Position numbers and translations under genes: made by a program. From Candidatus Parvarchaeota archaeon (lineage in GTDB: Archaea > Nanobdellota > Nanobdellia > Parvarchaeales > Parvarchaeaceae): 9,059 bases of DNA. Shown here piece after piece: positions 1 to 7,660 of the stretch. The number at the start of each line of letters is the position of its first letter. Position 1 is the first letter of the stretch. Location: assembly GCA_025920305.1 (NCBI GenBank), contig JAPDMB010000022.1, positions 1-9,059 of the forward strand, given 5' to 3'. The notes under the pieces are model-generated. The model had not been told where the DNA came from. It did not search any database and saw only the letters and a list, made by a program, of their open reading frames with translations.

Positions 1-52
1 ATTCATCCTACGATTGAAATCTTGGGCTTTCTGCTACAGCTCTTTGTAAACG

Positions 53-63
53 TTTATAATTTA
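53..63 (+). promoter_or_regulatory. Probable archaeal TATA box for leuS
   Basis: The AT-rich element TTTATAATTTA lies about 37 bases (centre to ATG) before the chosen leuS start. Archaeal transcription normally begins about 25 bases downstream of the TATA centre, so the mRNA would carry a very short leader of roughly 10 bases. A second weaker AT-rich element, CATATAA at 69-75, is better placed for a strictly leaderless transcript. No Shine-Dalgarno sequence is visible at a useful spacing. The assignment comes from sequence and spacing only. Confidence 0.5.
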
Positions 64-93
64 AAGTCATATAACCATATCATAGTGTGTGAT

Positions 94-2817
94 ATGACAA
101 AGTATAATCACGAGAAGATCGACGAGAGATGGAGGAAGGCGTACGAAGAAAGCGGCATATACAGCGGCAAGGTGGACACTAGGAAGAAAAAGGTCTTCAT
201 CACGGTCCCTGTCATCTACCCTGACGGGTATCTGCATCTCGGCCACCTTTACACGTGGACCAGAGCTGACGTATACGCCAGATTCATGAGGATGAAGGGG
301 CGCAATGTTCTGTGGCCGCAAGCCTTCCATTTCACAGGAGGGCCTCTGGTCGGGTTTTCACTCAGGATAAAGAACAAAGAGGAGAAGGCCATGAATATCC
401 TCAAGCTCTACGGCGTATCGGAGGCTGAGGCGGAGAGGTTCGCCGAGGATCCACTTTACTTGGGCAATTATTTTGCGAGATCTATAAAAGGCGACCTAGA
501 TTCAGCGGGCATGTCGATCGACTGGAGCAAGAACTTCTCACTCTCCTACACCCCTAAGTATTCTAAGTTCGTAGAATGGCAGTTCAGAAGGCTGAGGGAC
601 CTTGGCTTGATCACACAAGGGAGGCATCCAGTCATATGGTGCCCAAGGGAGAATACGTCGCTAGGCGATCATGACCGGCTAGAAGGGGAGGGAGAGAGCC
701 CGGTGGCTTTCACGATGATAAAGTTCAAGCTTGGAGGACTGGTCCTCCCAGCCGCTACTTTGAGACCGGAGACGCTGGAAGGCGCCACAAACCTATGGGT
801 AAACAGCAAGGTGAATTACAAGAAGATAACCATGGGGAACGGTGAAGTTTGGATAGGTTCAGCTGAATTTGTAGATAAGGCAAAGTATCAGTTCAGCATA
901 GAGAGCGCGGAGGATTTCGATATAAAATCCATACTGTCCAGGAGCGTAGAGAACCCTGTGACCGGTGAGAGTCTGCCAGTACTGGACGCCGATTTTGTAG
1001 ATGGAGGGATCGGCACAGGCATCGTGATGAGCGTACCGATGCACGCACCTTTTGATCTTATACATTGGAACAGGCTGAAAAAGAGTGGTTCAAAGTTCTA
1101 CAGGGAAGCCAAAAAGATAATAGACATCGAGGCGGGGGAAGGCTTCGATATGCAGAAACTGGCAGAGGATGCAGTTAACGATGAAGAGCTGGAGAAGCTG
1201 ACAAAGAGGGTATATCAGGAGGAGTACAATTTTGGGAGGTTTAACGGCAATTCCAAGCTGCTTTCAGGGATGAGTGTAAGAGATGGAAGGAGCAGGATGC
1301 TGAGTATCCTGGGGGAGAAAGGACTGTCAGATACCTTCTACGAAACGAGCGGGAAGGTGGTATGCAGGTGCGGGGCGGTCGGCGTGGTGAAGGTCGTGGA
1401 AGACCAGTGGTTCATACGCTACTCGGACGAGGAGCTGAAGAGAAGATCCTTAGAAGCTGTGGAGAACATGGAGATATATCCGGACGAGATAAAGGCGCAG
1501 CTTATAAATGCTATAACAAACATGGAGGACAAAGCAGCTACCAGGAGCGGCGGGCTGGGGACAAAGCTCCCATGGGACAATAGGTGGACAATAGAGCCCC
1601 TCAGCGATTCTACGATCTACATGGCATACTACACCATAGCGGATCTGATTGAAGGACTGGACGAAAAGTATGTAGATGATAACCTATTTGATTATATCTT
1701 CTTTGACAAGAAGACCGGCATAGATTACCCAGAGGCAGTCGAAGAGATGAAAAGGTCATTCAAATACTGGTATCCTGTCGACATGAGGGTAACCGCAAAG
1801 GAACTGGTTCCAAATCACATTGCATTCTTCATAATGAACCATGTGGCGCTTTTCAAGCGAGAGTTCTGGCCGAAAGGGTTGTCCATAAACGGCTGGCTGG
1901 TCATAGACAAGGCGAAGATGAGCAAGTCGAAGGGGAACGTAGAGGGCATTTCGCATGCCGTTGAGAAGTACGGCGCAGATGCGACCAGGCTGATAGTTTC
2001 CGCCTCAAACGGGATAGATGACGCCGAGTGGAACATCGAAAACATCAAGGGTTTTGTGGACAGGGTTGAGTTTCTGCTGGATCTGGTAGAGGTCTCCAAT
2101 GATTTTACCGGGGAGAGTGCTCTTATAGACGGCTACATCAGCTCCAAGCTGAAAGAGCTGGCCGTTCTGGCGGAGTCGGACTATGAGCATTTCAGGTATA
2201 GAAGCGCTGTCTTCAACGCCTTCTTCCGATCGGTCGAACTCTTGAGGCTATACCTAGATTTCGGCGGAAAGAACAGGGAGACCGTCAGGCATTCATTGGA
2301 CATAATCTCAAAGCTTATCCATCCTGTCTTCCCATTCATATCAGAGGAGATAAATGAGAAGATCGGGGGCAGGGGGCTGATCGAAAGCTATGCCAGCTGG
2401 CCGGACGTAGCCGGGGAGGAGAGGGATACCTTACTGGAAGGCGAATTCGGCGTCCTCGAGGCGACCATAGAGGATATAAGAAATCTGATAAAGATACTCA
2501 AGGTGGAGCCTAAGGAGATCAGGATAGGGATAGCGGAGAGGAAAAAGTTCGAGGTTTACAATGAAGTCGTAGATAGACTGAGGGAGGATAGGAACATCGG
2601 CAATATCTACAAAGAATTCGGTGCGGATGAATTCATCAAGAAGCTTTTGAAAAATCCCAACAAACTGCCGAACGAGAGAAGAGACCATGATATTGAATTG
2701 AAGGTCATGAAGGAGGCAGAAGGATTCCTAAGCAGAACGTTCAGGGCGAAGATCCAGGTCTCAGAGTCGAAGGACGTCAAAGCGCTCCCTGGCAAGCCGA
2801 AGATCGAAGTCATCTGA
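94..2817 (+). CDS. leuS: Leucyl-tRNA synthetase, archaeal type, with CP1 editing domain
   Basis: Cytoplasmic class I aminoacyl-tRNA synthetase that activates leucine with ATP and charges tRNA-Leu. From the ATG at 94 it has 907 residues, close to but somewhat shorter than the roughly 960-residue archaeal enzymes I know. The HIGH motif is HLGH at residues 48-51 and the KMSKS loop is intact at 608-612. The CP1 editing domain is complete: the Thr-rich segment TLRPETLEGATN starts at 222, and GTGIVMSVPMHAPFD spans 307-321, ending in the conserved Asp that binds the amino group of misacylated residues. The segment WCPRENTSLGDHD is typical of archaeal LeuRS. The C-terminal 250 or so residues are the anticodon-binding helical bundle plus the archaeal C-terminal extension. 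The frame stays open upstream to a TTG at 22, but that extension runs across the TATA box and lacks family similarity, so ATG 94 is preferred. The next gene follows after 19 bases, suggesting one transcript. Confidence 0.96.
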   Translation: MTKYNHEKIDERWRKAYEESGIYSGKVDTRKKKVFITVPVIYPDGYLHLGHLYTWTRADVYARFMRMKGRNVLWPQAFHFTGGPLVGFSLRIKNKEEKAMNILKLYGVSEAEAERFAEDPLYLGNYFARSIKGDLDSAGMSIDWSKNFSLSYTPKYSKFVEWQFRRLRDLGLITQGRHPVIWCPRENTSLGDHDRLEGEGESPVAFTMIKFKLGGLVLPAATLRPETLEGATNLWVNSKVNYKKITMGNGEVWIGSAEFVDKAKYQFSIESAEDFDIKSILSRSVENPVTGESLPVLDADFVDGGIGTGIVMSVPMHAPFDLIHWNRLKKSGSKFYREAKKIIDIEAGEGFDMQKLAEDAVNDEELEKLTKRVYQEEYNFGRFNGNSKLLSGMSVRDGRSRMLSILGEKGLSDTFYETSGKVVCRCGAVGVVKVVEDQWFIRYSDEELKRRSLEAVENMEIYPDEIKAQLINAITNMEDKAATRSGGLGTKLPWDNRWTIEPLSDSTIYMAYYTIADLIEGLDEKYVDDNLFDYIFFDKKTGIDYPEAVEEMKRSFKYWYPVDMRVTAKELVPNHIAFFIMNHVALFKREFWPKGLSINGWLVIDKAKMSKSKGNVEGISHAVEKYGADATRLIVSASNGIDDAEWNIENIKGFVDRVEFLLDLVEVSNDFTGESALIDGYISSKLKELAVLAESDYEHFRYRSAVFNAFFRSVELLRLYLDFGGKNRETVRHSLDIISKLIHPVFPFISEEINEKIGGRGLIESYASWPDVAGEERDTLLEGEFGVLEATIEDIRNLIKILKVEPKEIRIGIAERKKFEVYNEVVDRLREDRNIGNIYKEFGADEFIKKLLKNPNKLPNERRDHDIELKVMKEAEGFLSRTFRAKIQVSESKDVKALPGKPKIEVI

Positions 2818-2836
2818 ACGCCTCGTGGTCTATATC

Positions 2837-3634
2837 ATGGAAATGAATAAACCTAATGTCCATCGCTCCTTTGACGTGATAGGCGACATAGCCATCGTAA
2901 ATTTCAAGGATAAGGTCAGCAATGCCGAAGCCGTAAAATTCGCCAGGAGCATTGTATCAAAGAACAAGCGCATAAGATCCGTTTTCAGGAAGGTCGGAAA
3001 GATAACTGGCAAGGAGAGAAGGCCAAAGCTGAAGCTGCTGTACGGCGAAGACAAGGCTCTGACGGTGCATACTGAGAATGGCTGCAGATTTGAAGTCGAC
3101 GTTAAAAAGGTCTTCTTCACTCCCAGGCTCAGCAGCGAGAGACAAAGGGTCGTGAGGGAGGTCAAAGGGACTGAGGACGTCTTAGACATGTTCTGCGGTG
3201 TCGGCCCTTTCTCCATACCGATTGCGAAGGTTGCTAGATCGGTCTACTCCATCGACATAAACAGAGACGCCATAAAGCTGCTGGAGAAGAATATAAAATT
3301 GAACCACATCAGAAACCTCACCCCGATGTGCATGGATGCGAAGGACGCCCCAAAGCTCATAAAGCGACGTTTTGACCGCATAATAATGAACCTGCCGGCT
3401 GCCGCAGTGGATTATCTTCCGTATGCCCTGAAGATGTGCAAGGACAGATGCATCATAAATTTATACAGTTTTGTGCACATTAAGGACGATGAAGAGGCCG
3501 TGGATAAGGCAGTTGAGGGCATACTTCGCAGGATAAAGGGATTTAAGGTGAAGAGCATAAAAGCCTTCAAAGCCGGGGAAGCAGCGCCGTATCTGCTTAG
3601 AGTCGGCTTTGACATAGAGGTTAAGAAGCGGTGA
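2837..3634 (+). CDS. trm5: Trm5-family tRNA (guanine37-N1)-methyltransferase, lacking the D1 domain
   Basis: Predicted to transfer a methyl group from S-adenosylmethionine to N1 of G37 in tRNA, which prevents +1 frameshifting. Numbered from a GTG at 2825 (269 residues), it shows the Trm5 core: FDVIGDIAIV near 16-25, GKER at 62-65 with an Arg aligning to the catalytic Arg145 of Methanocaldococcus Trm5b, TPRLSSER with Glu105 aligning to the general base Glu185, the SAM motif DMFCGVGPFS at 121-130, the motif II Asp144, and NLP at 189-191. The protein begins right at the D2 domain; the N-terminal D1 domain of about 90 residues in Trm5b, which contacts the tRNA elbow, is absent. Start choice is uncertain among GTG 2825, ATG 2837 (265 residues, used here) and ATG 2843; none has a clear ribosome binding site. 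The gene probably depends on the leuS transcript. A paralogous Trm5-like enzyme with a different target cannot be excluded. Confidence 0.92.
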   Translation: MEMNKPNVHRSFDVIGDIAIVNFKDKVSNAEAVKFARSIVSKNKRIRSVFRKVGKITGKERRPKLKLLYGEDKALTVHTENGCRFEVDVKKVFFTPRLSSERQRVVREVKGTEDVLDMFCGVGPFSIPIAKVARSVYSIDINRDAIKLLEKNIKLNHIRNLTPMCMDAKDAPKLIKRRFDRIIMNLPAAAVDYLPYALKMCKDRCIINLYSFVHIKDDEEAVDKAVEGILRRIKGFKVKSIKAFKAGEAAPYLLRVGFDIEVKKR

Positions 3635-3881
3635 ACTATAGCTTTTACATCGAGCCATGTGCTAGAGAAGTGGATATCCTGTGAAGAGATCGCGTGAAGG
3701 GATCAAGGCGTCTGTAAAGAAAAGGTATACGGTGTGTGCTTGAACTTTGGCTGTCTATGGAAGGTTGTTTCGATCATATGTAAAACCAATTTTGATTTCT
3801 CCTTGATCAAAGAATCAGTCAATAAATGCTTCTAATCGCTTTTATTCCCGCCAAGTCAAGGGGCCTTTCACCCTCAAAGGT
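3635..3881. other. Intergenic region between trm5 and serS, no supported gene
   Basis: I see no tRNA, no ORF with recognisable content, and no long T-tract terminator. Two very short GTG-initiated frames follow one another by stop/start overlap: 17 codons from 3633 (overlapping the trm5 stop) and 20 codons from 3681. They are too short to support. A near-perfect direct repeat of 11 bases, GTGAAGAGATC at 3681-3691 and GTGAAGGGATC at 3694-3704, falls here. An ATG at 3826 is in frame with serS but lies before the serS TATA box. Confidence 0.5.
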
Positions 3882-3893
3882 TAAATATATTTA
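3882..3893 (+). promoter_or_regulatory. TATA box of serS (leaderless transcript expected)
   Basis: The element TAAATATATTTA is centred about 22-23 bases before the ATG at 3910. This matches the distance from an archaeal TATA box to the transcription start, so the mRNA probably begins at or next to the start codon. The T/C-rich stretch between box and ATG holds no Shine-Dalgarno sequence, in line with leaderless translation. It also decides the serS start, because the upstream in-frame ATG at 3826 would put the promoter inside the gene. Confidence 0.7.
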
Positions 3894-3909
3894 TTTCTTC
3901 TCTCTTCAT

Positions 3910-5178
3910 ATGGCCTTTAATTTGAAATACATCGAAGAGAACAGGGATGAGCTTATAGATTCCATAGAGAAGAGGTTCCTCCCGTTTACAGGCGAAGAGG
4001 TGGATAAGCTCCTATCCTTATACGATAAGATAAAGCAGCAAAGAACAGAACTGGACAAGCTCAGACAGAGAAGGAATGAGATAGAGCTTGCAAGGGGCAG
4101 GGAAGCAGAGAAGAGGGAGGAAGCGAAGGCATTGAGGATTGAGATATCGAAGAGGGAGAAGGAGCTGCAGAAGAATGAAGATGAGGCGGATAAGCTGTTC
4201 CTGAAGATGCCGAACCTTCTCGACAGGTCAGTCCCGATCGCAAAGGATGAGAGCGGGAATCTAGAGATAAGGAAAGTCGGAGATATCCCAAAGAAGGATT
4301 TCGAAGTCAAGAGTGCGGAGGAATTGGCCATATCGAAGGGGATGCTTGACCTTGATTCTGCTGCGAAGATATCAGGGAGCAGATTCATATTCCTCAAAGG
4401 CAAACTAGTACAGCTTGCCCTGGCTTTGGAGCTATACTCCCTCAACAAGCTGATAGACAAGGGATACACCGCTGTACTGCCCCCTCTTCTGATGAAGGAA
4501 GAGATATACAAGGGCATCGCCCATATGAGTACCTTCGAGGATGCGCTCTACCGGGTCACGGGGAGGGAAGAAACCGATGAAAGCACTAGGTTCCTCATAT
4601 CGACGACAGAGCACCCTCTTATAGCCATGTACAGCGGTCAGGTCCTGGAAGAGAAGGATACACCGGTAAAGCTGATAGGAGAGAGTCCGGCGTTCAGAAA
4701 GGAAGCCGGCGCACACGGGAAGGACACGAAAGGGATGTTCAGACTGCACCAATTTGACCAGACCGAACAGATAGCCATATGCAAGCCAGAGGATTCCAGT
4801 AAGATGCAGGAGGAGTTCTTGGAGAACGAAGAGGAGATGCTGAAAGAGCTTGGTCTCCCATACAGAGTGATGCTATTGAGCTCCGGCGATATGGGCGTAA
4901 GGGACTTCAAACAGTATGACCTAGAGGCCTTCATGCCTTTTCAGGGCAAATACAGAGAGGTCATGTCAAATGACAACTGCACGGATTGGATATCAAGAAG
5001 GTCGAACATAAAGATAGCAGAGAAGGGGGGCGAAAGGGTCTACGCTCATACAGTAGATGCGACTGGACTGCCGGTGCAGAGGATAATGAAGGCGATCCTG
5101 GAGATACACCAGCAGGAAGACGGGACTGTGAAGCTGCCGCAGGTCCTAGTAAAGTACACCGGTTTCTCAGAGTTATAA
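3910..5178 (+). CDS. serS: Seryl-tRNA synthetase, common (bacterial-like) class II type
   Basis: Charges tRNA-Ser with serine in the cytoplasm. The 422-residue product is the normal length for the common SerRS type, not the rare zinc-dependent form of some methanogens. Residues about 28-105 are highly charged and helical (Lys/Glu/Arg heptads), matching the long antiparallel coiled-coil arm that grips the variable arm of tRNA-Ser. The class II core follows: motif 1 around the proline-containing GYTAVLPPLL segment, the serine-binding TTE at 232-234 in TTEHPL, motif 2 FRKEAG at 262-267 followed by GKDTKGMFRLHQF, and motif 3 with ATGLPVQR ending in Arg391, then AILEIHQQEDG. Motif 3 has Pro-Val-Gln before the Arg where many SerRS enzymes have a small residue and Gly; the catalytic Arg is kept. 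The ATG at 3910 is chosen over the in-frame ATG at 3826 because family similarity begins at MAFNLKYIEENRDE and the promoter lies between the two. Confidence 0.96.
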   Translation: MAFNLKYIEENRDELIDSIEKRFLPFTGEEVDKLLSLYDKIKQQRTELDKLRQRRNEIELARGREAEKREEAKALRIEISKREKELQKNEDEADKLFLKMPNLLDRSVPIAKDESGNLEIRKVGDIPKKDFEVKSAEELAISKGMLDLDSAAKISGSRFIFLKGKLVQLALALELYSLNKLIDKGYTAVLPPLLMKEEIYKGIAHMSTFEDALYRVTGREETDESTRFLISTTEHPLIAMYSGQVLEEKDTPVKLIGESPAFRKEAGAHGKDTKGMFRLHQFDQTEQIAICKPEDSSKMQEEFLENEEEMLKELGLPYRVMLLSSGDMGVRDFKQYDLEAFMPFQGKYREVMSNDNCTDWISRRSNIKIAEKGGERVYAHTVDATGLPVQRIMKAILEIHQQEDGTVKLPQVLVKYTGFSEL

Positions 5179-5206
5179 GGTAATACTTGAGTAATACATA
5201 ATCTCA

Positions 5207-5215
5207 GTTTATTAA
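5207..5215 (+). promoter_or_regulatory. Possible TATA box for the metallophosphoesterase gene
   Basis: GTTTATTAA/T lies in the 74-base gap after serS. With initiation about 25 bases downstream (near 5237) the leader would be about 16 bases and would hold GGGATCAAGG, a weak purine-rich ribosome-binding candidate ending a few bases before ATG 5253. The sequence is only moderately TATA-like, so read-through from serS is an equally good explanation. Confidence 0.35.
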
Positions 5216-5252
5216 TGGATTCTGAATTAAGACCATTGTAGGGATCAAGGAT

Positions 5253-7622
5253 ATGTCGAAGGAAAATCTAGATGATCTTCTTAGCAAAGATGAAGTGACG
5301 CTGAACTTACTATTGCGCGTTGAAAATTCTGATTCGCCTGGAACAGCGTTGCCATACAAGCCCGCTGAAAAGAAGCATCCGATCGAAAGGAACAATATAC
5401 GCAGAGAGGAAGACGTGCAGCTGAGGCTAATGCTTCTATCCGATATGGAGCTGGGCACAAAATTGAGCGATCCGGTAGTCACCTATAATATAGGTGAGAT
5501 CATAAAGGACTATGAGAAGAGGATAGATCTTATCATAGTGAATGGAAGCCTTGCCTACGTGCCTGACAGGTACAGCAGATGGAGAGGCGAAAGACTTGAT
5601 CTCTTGGAGGACAATCTTAAGGTCAGGTACGGAGAGGAAAACTACAAGGTTGTGAAAGAAGGGGGAAGTAAAAATAATTCTGTCGATGACCTAAAGGAGG
5701 CGGCGAGGCTGGCGCGGATCCAAATGGAGAACGTCGTCAAGCAGGCGAATGCAAAGAATATACCTATCGCTTATACAAATGGGAACACGGATTACAGGAA
5801 TATTAAAATGATAATGGAAGCTTTGGAGAAGCTTGGCAGGAAGAACAGGTCGGGCAAGAATGGTTCGAATAAGGACAAGAAGGACGGTGATGAATTGGAT
5901 CGACTCCTTCGCTTCATGCCTGAGGGTTACACTTTTAAGGCATCCGACTGGAAGACCATCGATAAGGAGGGTATAAAGGACAAGGCAATAAGCATATATA
6001 GCCACATGATATCCGCTATATTCAGCGACGGGGATGTCAAAAATAAGGTGAAATTCTACAAGCGTTTTGAGAATTTCCTCGGCAGCGTTGATAAAAAACT
6101 TGAAAATCTGATTAAAGGAGGGGGCGACACAGCTGCGGAAGATCCTGAGGAGTTCGTTTTGAACGGCATGAAGATAAAAGTTTTTGACTCCATCGACGGT
6201 CTGACGACGGGTTTGACAGAAGGCGTGCCGAGCAAGATGCACGAGAAGAACAAGGAGAGGTACGCGGCTGAAGACAAGAAGATGGGCAGGCTGGCAGACC
6301 TGTATATAACCTTTGGAAGCATGAATACAGAGGCTACGGCGGTAGATTTCGGCCGGAATGAAAGGCCTGTTTACCTCTTCAATCAAAGTCCGCTGCTGGA
6401 TGTTGACAAGCTCCTAAGGCTAAGAGCAGCCTTCAATAAGACTAGAATTTCAAAGGCTTTGAACAAAGGCATAGACAGCTCCATATCTATAATAACTATA
6501 TACAAAGACGGAAGGTTTGAAACGGATCGCTTGACTGTGGATGGGATAAGAAAGAAGGTCAACATAAGCGAACTTGAAAGCAAATTGAAGGACGGCTCTA
6601 TGCATGAGATCGTAGCCACGTCTGACTGGCATATAGGTTCGCAGTATGCTATGTACGATGAGATAGCTTACCTGCCAGATATAATAAAGAGACTCACCTC
6701 CGTACCAAAGGGTCTTGGCAAAAAGCATCTGTTCGACCTGGGCGATAATGTTGACGGCGGGAAGGATAAGCTGGAGAGGACGAGGATGCAGGTCACATTT
6801 TTGAAACCACCGGAAGAGCTGATACCGGACTTAGAGAAAGACCTGACCATAAAACCAGAGGAGCTGTCGAATATCGGTACAGAAGCGGCACGCTTGAAGA
6901 TAATTAATATGAAGAATAAGCTGATAAGCACCCTGGAGGACCTTATGTATGGAAATCCTACGATCGAAATAGGATCTCAGCTGGACAGGCTGGGCTACTA
7001 TATAAAACCTATCTCCAGACTGTTCGACGACAGCTATCTGGTCGACGGCAATCACTTCCAGAGCGCGACCGGCAACGGCAGTGAAGGCAGGGCGATCGCA
7101 TCGATCATCAGGTCTGAAACGGAGGTAAAACTAGCAGATGAGTACCTCTCCAGGAATGAGCTTCCGAAGGTCGGCAATTACAATGTATACCTATTACACA
7201 CCGCGGGATACCGCGGCGGATTGGATGCAGCCACAACCCTGCTCGACGAAGTGGTTAATATGGGTCTGAACGTAGAACTTGCTGCCGTGGGGGACGTCCA
7301 TGAGTGGAGGGTCAAATACGGCATACAGAGTGTAGGCGGCGCATGGAGGAGCATAATAGCCACGACCTCAGCAGCTTTGCAGAGACCGACTCCATTCGAG
7401 AGACAGAAGATACATAAGCTGGATTACACGAAGGGGATCTCAATGATCTATCTGCCGGCTGATGAGAATATAGGCACGATGTACACAAAAACCGTGTTCA
7501 TACCGGCGCAGACGATAGACAGATATATGAAGGAGGGGGGAGGGACCAGGATAGGACGCGTAGTGAATGAAATGTTCGATAGTCTAGATTCTTTGGAACA
7601 CAAGGCATTCAGCCCCACCTGA
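5253..7622 (+). CDS. Tandem metallophosphoesterase protein: degenerate N-terminal and active-looking C-terminal calcineurin-like domains
   Basis: I do not recognise this 789-residue protein as a named family. The C-terminal part (about 450-755) has metallophosphoesterase motifs in order: SDWHIG with Asp458 and His460, LGDNVDG with Asp498, DGNH with Asn600 and His601, LLHT with His649, and VGDVHEW with His683. The usual GHxH is GDxH here, so one metal ligand His is replaced by Asp681. The N-terminal part (about 55-430) repeats the same plan in decayed form: LLSDMELG (Asp64, Glu66 for His), IIVNGSLAYVPD where GDxxD is expected, NGNTD (177-180 GNTD for GNHD), TFGSMNTEA for GHTHxxA, then YLFNQSP like the family's YxNPGS and a closing strand pair ISIITIYKDG. 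A lysine/glycine/asparagine-rich linker at about 194-214 looks disordered. No signal peptide or membrane segment is seen, so it is cytoplasmic. Substrate is unknown; the nuclease gene downstream hints at nucleic acid. DNA polymerase D small subunit was considered but the motif set and length differ. Confidence 0.82.
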   Translation: MSKENLDDLLSKDEVTLNLLLRVENSDSPGTALPYKPAEKKHPIERNNIRREEDVQLRLMLLSDMELGTKLSDPVVTYNIGEIIKDYEKRIDLIIVNGSLAYVPDRYSRWRGERLDLLEDNLKVRYGEENYKVVKEGGSKNNSVDDLKEAARLARIQMENVVKQANAKNIPIAYTNGNTDYRNIKMIMEALEKLGRKNRSGKNGSNKDKKDGDELDRLLRFMPEGYTFKASDWKTIDKEGIKDKAISIYSHMISAIFSDGDVKNKVKFYKRFENFLGSVDKKLENLIKGGGDTAAEDPEEFVLNGMKIKVFDSIDGLTTGLTEGVPSKMHEKNKERYAAEDKKMGRLADLYITFGSMNTEATAVDFGRNERPVYLFNQSPLLDVDKLLRLRAAFNKTRISKALNKGIDSSISIITIYKDGRFETDRLTVDGIRKKVNISELESKLKDGSMHEIVATSDWHIGSQYAMYDEIAYLPDIIKRLTSVPKGLGKKHLFDLGDNVDGGKDKLERTRMQVTFLKPPEELIPDLEKDLTIKPEELSNIGTEAARLKIINMKNKLISTLEDLMYGNPTIEIGSQLDRLGYYIKPISRLFDDSYLVDGNHFQSATGNGSEGRAIASIIRSETEVKLADEYLSRNELPKVGNYNVYLLHTAGYRGGLDAATTLLDEVVNMGLNVELAAVGDVHEWRVKYGIQSVGGAWRSIIATTSAALQRPTPFERQKIHKLDYTKGISMIYLPADENIGTMYTKTVFIPAQTIDRYMKEGGGTRIGRVVNEMFDSLDSLEHKAFSPT

Positions 7623-7631
7623 CCTATAAGG

Positions 7632-7639
7632 ATAAATTA
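7632..7639 (+). promoter_or_regulatory. Possible TATA box for the DHH nuclease gene
   Basis: ATAAATTA in the 38-base gap is centred about 25 bases before ATG 7661, the spacing expected for a leaderless archaeal transcript. The bases directly before the ATG, ATAGATTTGA, contain no Shine-Dalgarno sequence, which favours an internal promoter or leaderless start over simple co-translation. The element is short and the region AT-rich, so chance is possible. Confidence 0.35.
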
Positions 7640-7660
7640 GCAGGAAACCCATAGATTTGA

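Noticed and set aside
22..93. N-terminal extension of LeuRS from TTG 22
   Set aside because: The added 24 residues are not LeuRS-like, use a rare start codon, and run across the probable TATA box.
3826..3909. N-terminal extension of SerRS from ATG 3826
   Set aside because: It precedes and includes the TATA box at 3882-3893, and SerRS similarity begins at 3910 with the expected 422-residue length.
3906..4517. Long open frame antisense to serS (about 200 codons)
   Set aside because: It is Ser/Phe/Leu-rich low-information sequence expected opposite a Lys/Glu-rich coiled coil, with no motif of its own.
5214..5237. Weak hairpin AATGG/CCATT after serS as a terminator
   Set aside because: Five base pairs with a 14-base loop and no T-tract is not convincing, and archaeal termination mostly relies on T-runs.
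5691..6386. Long open frame antisense to the metallophosphoesterase gene (about 230 codons)
   Set aside because: It shows no recognisable domain and lies opposite a well-supported coding sequence with clear motifs.
5253..7622. DNA polymerase D small subunit (DP1)
   Set aside because: DP1 has an OB fold followed by one phosphoesterase domain at about 500 residues; this protein has two phosphoesterase-like halves and different motif contexts.
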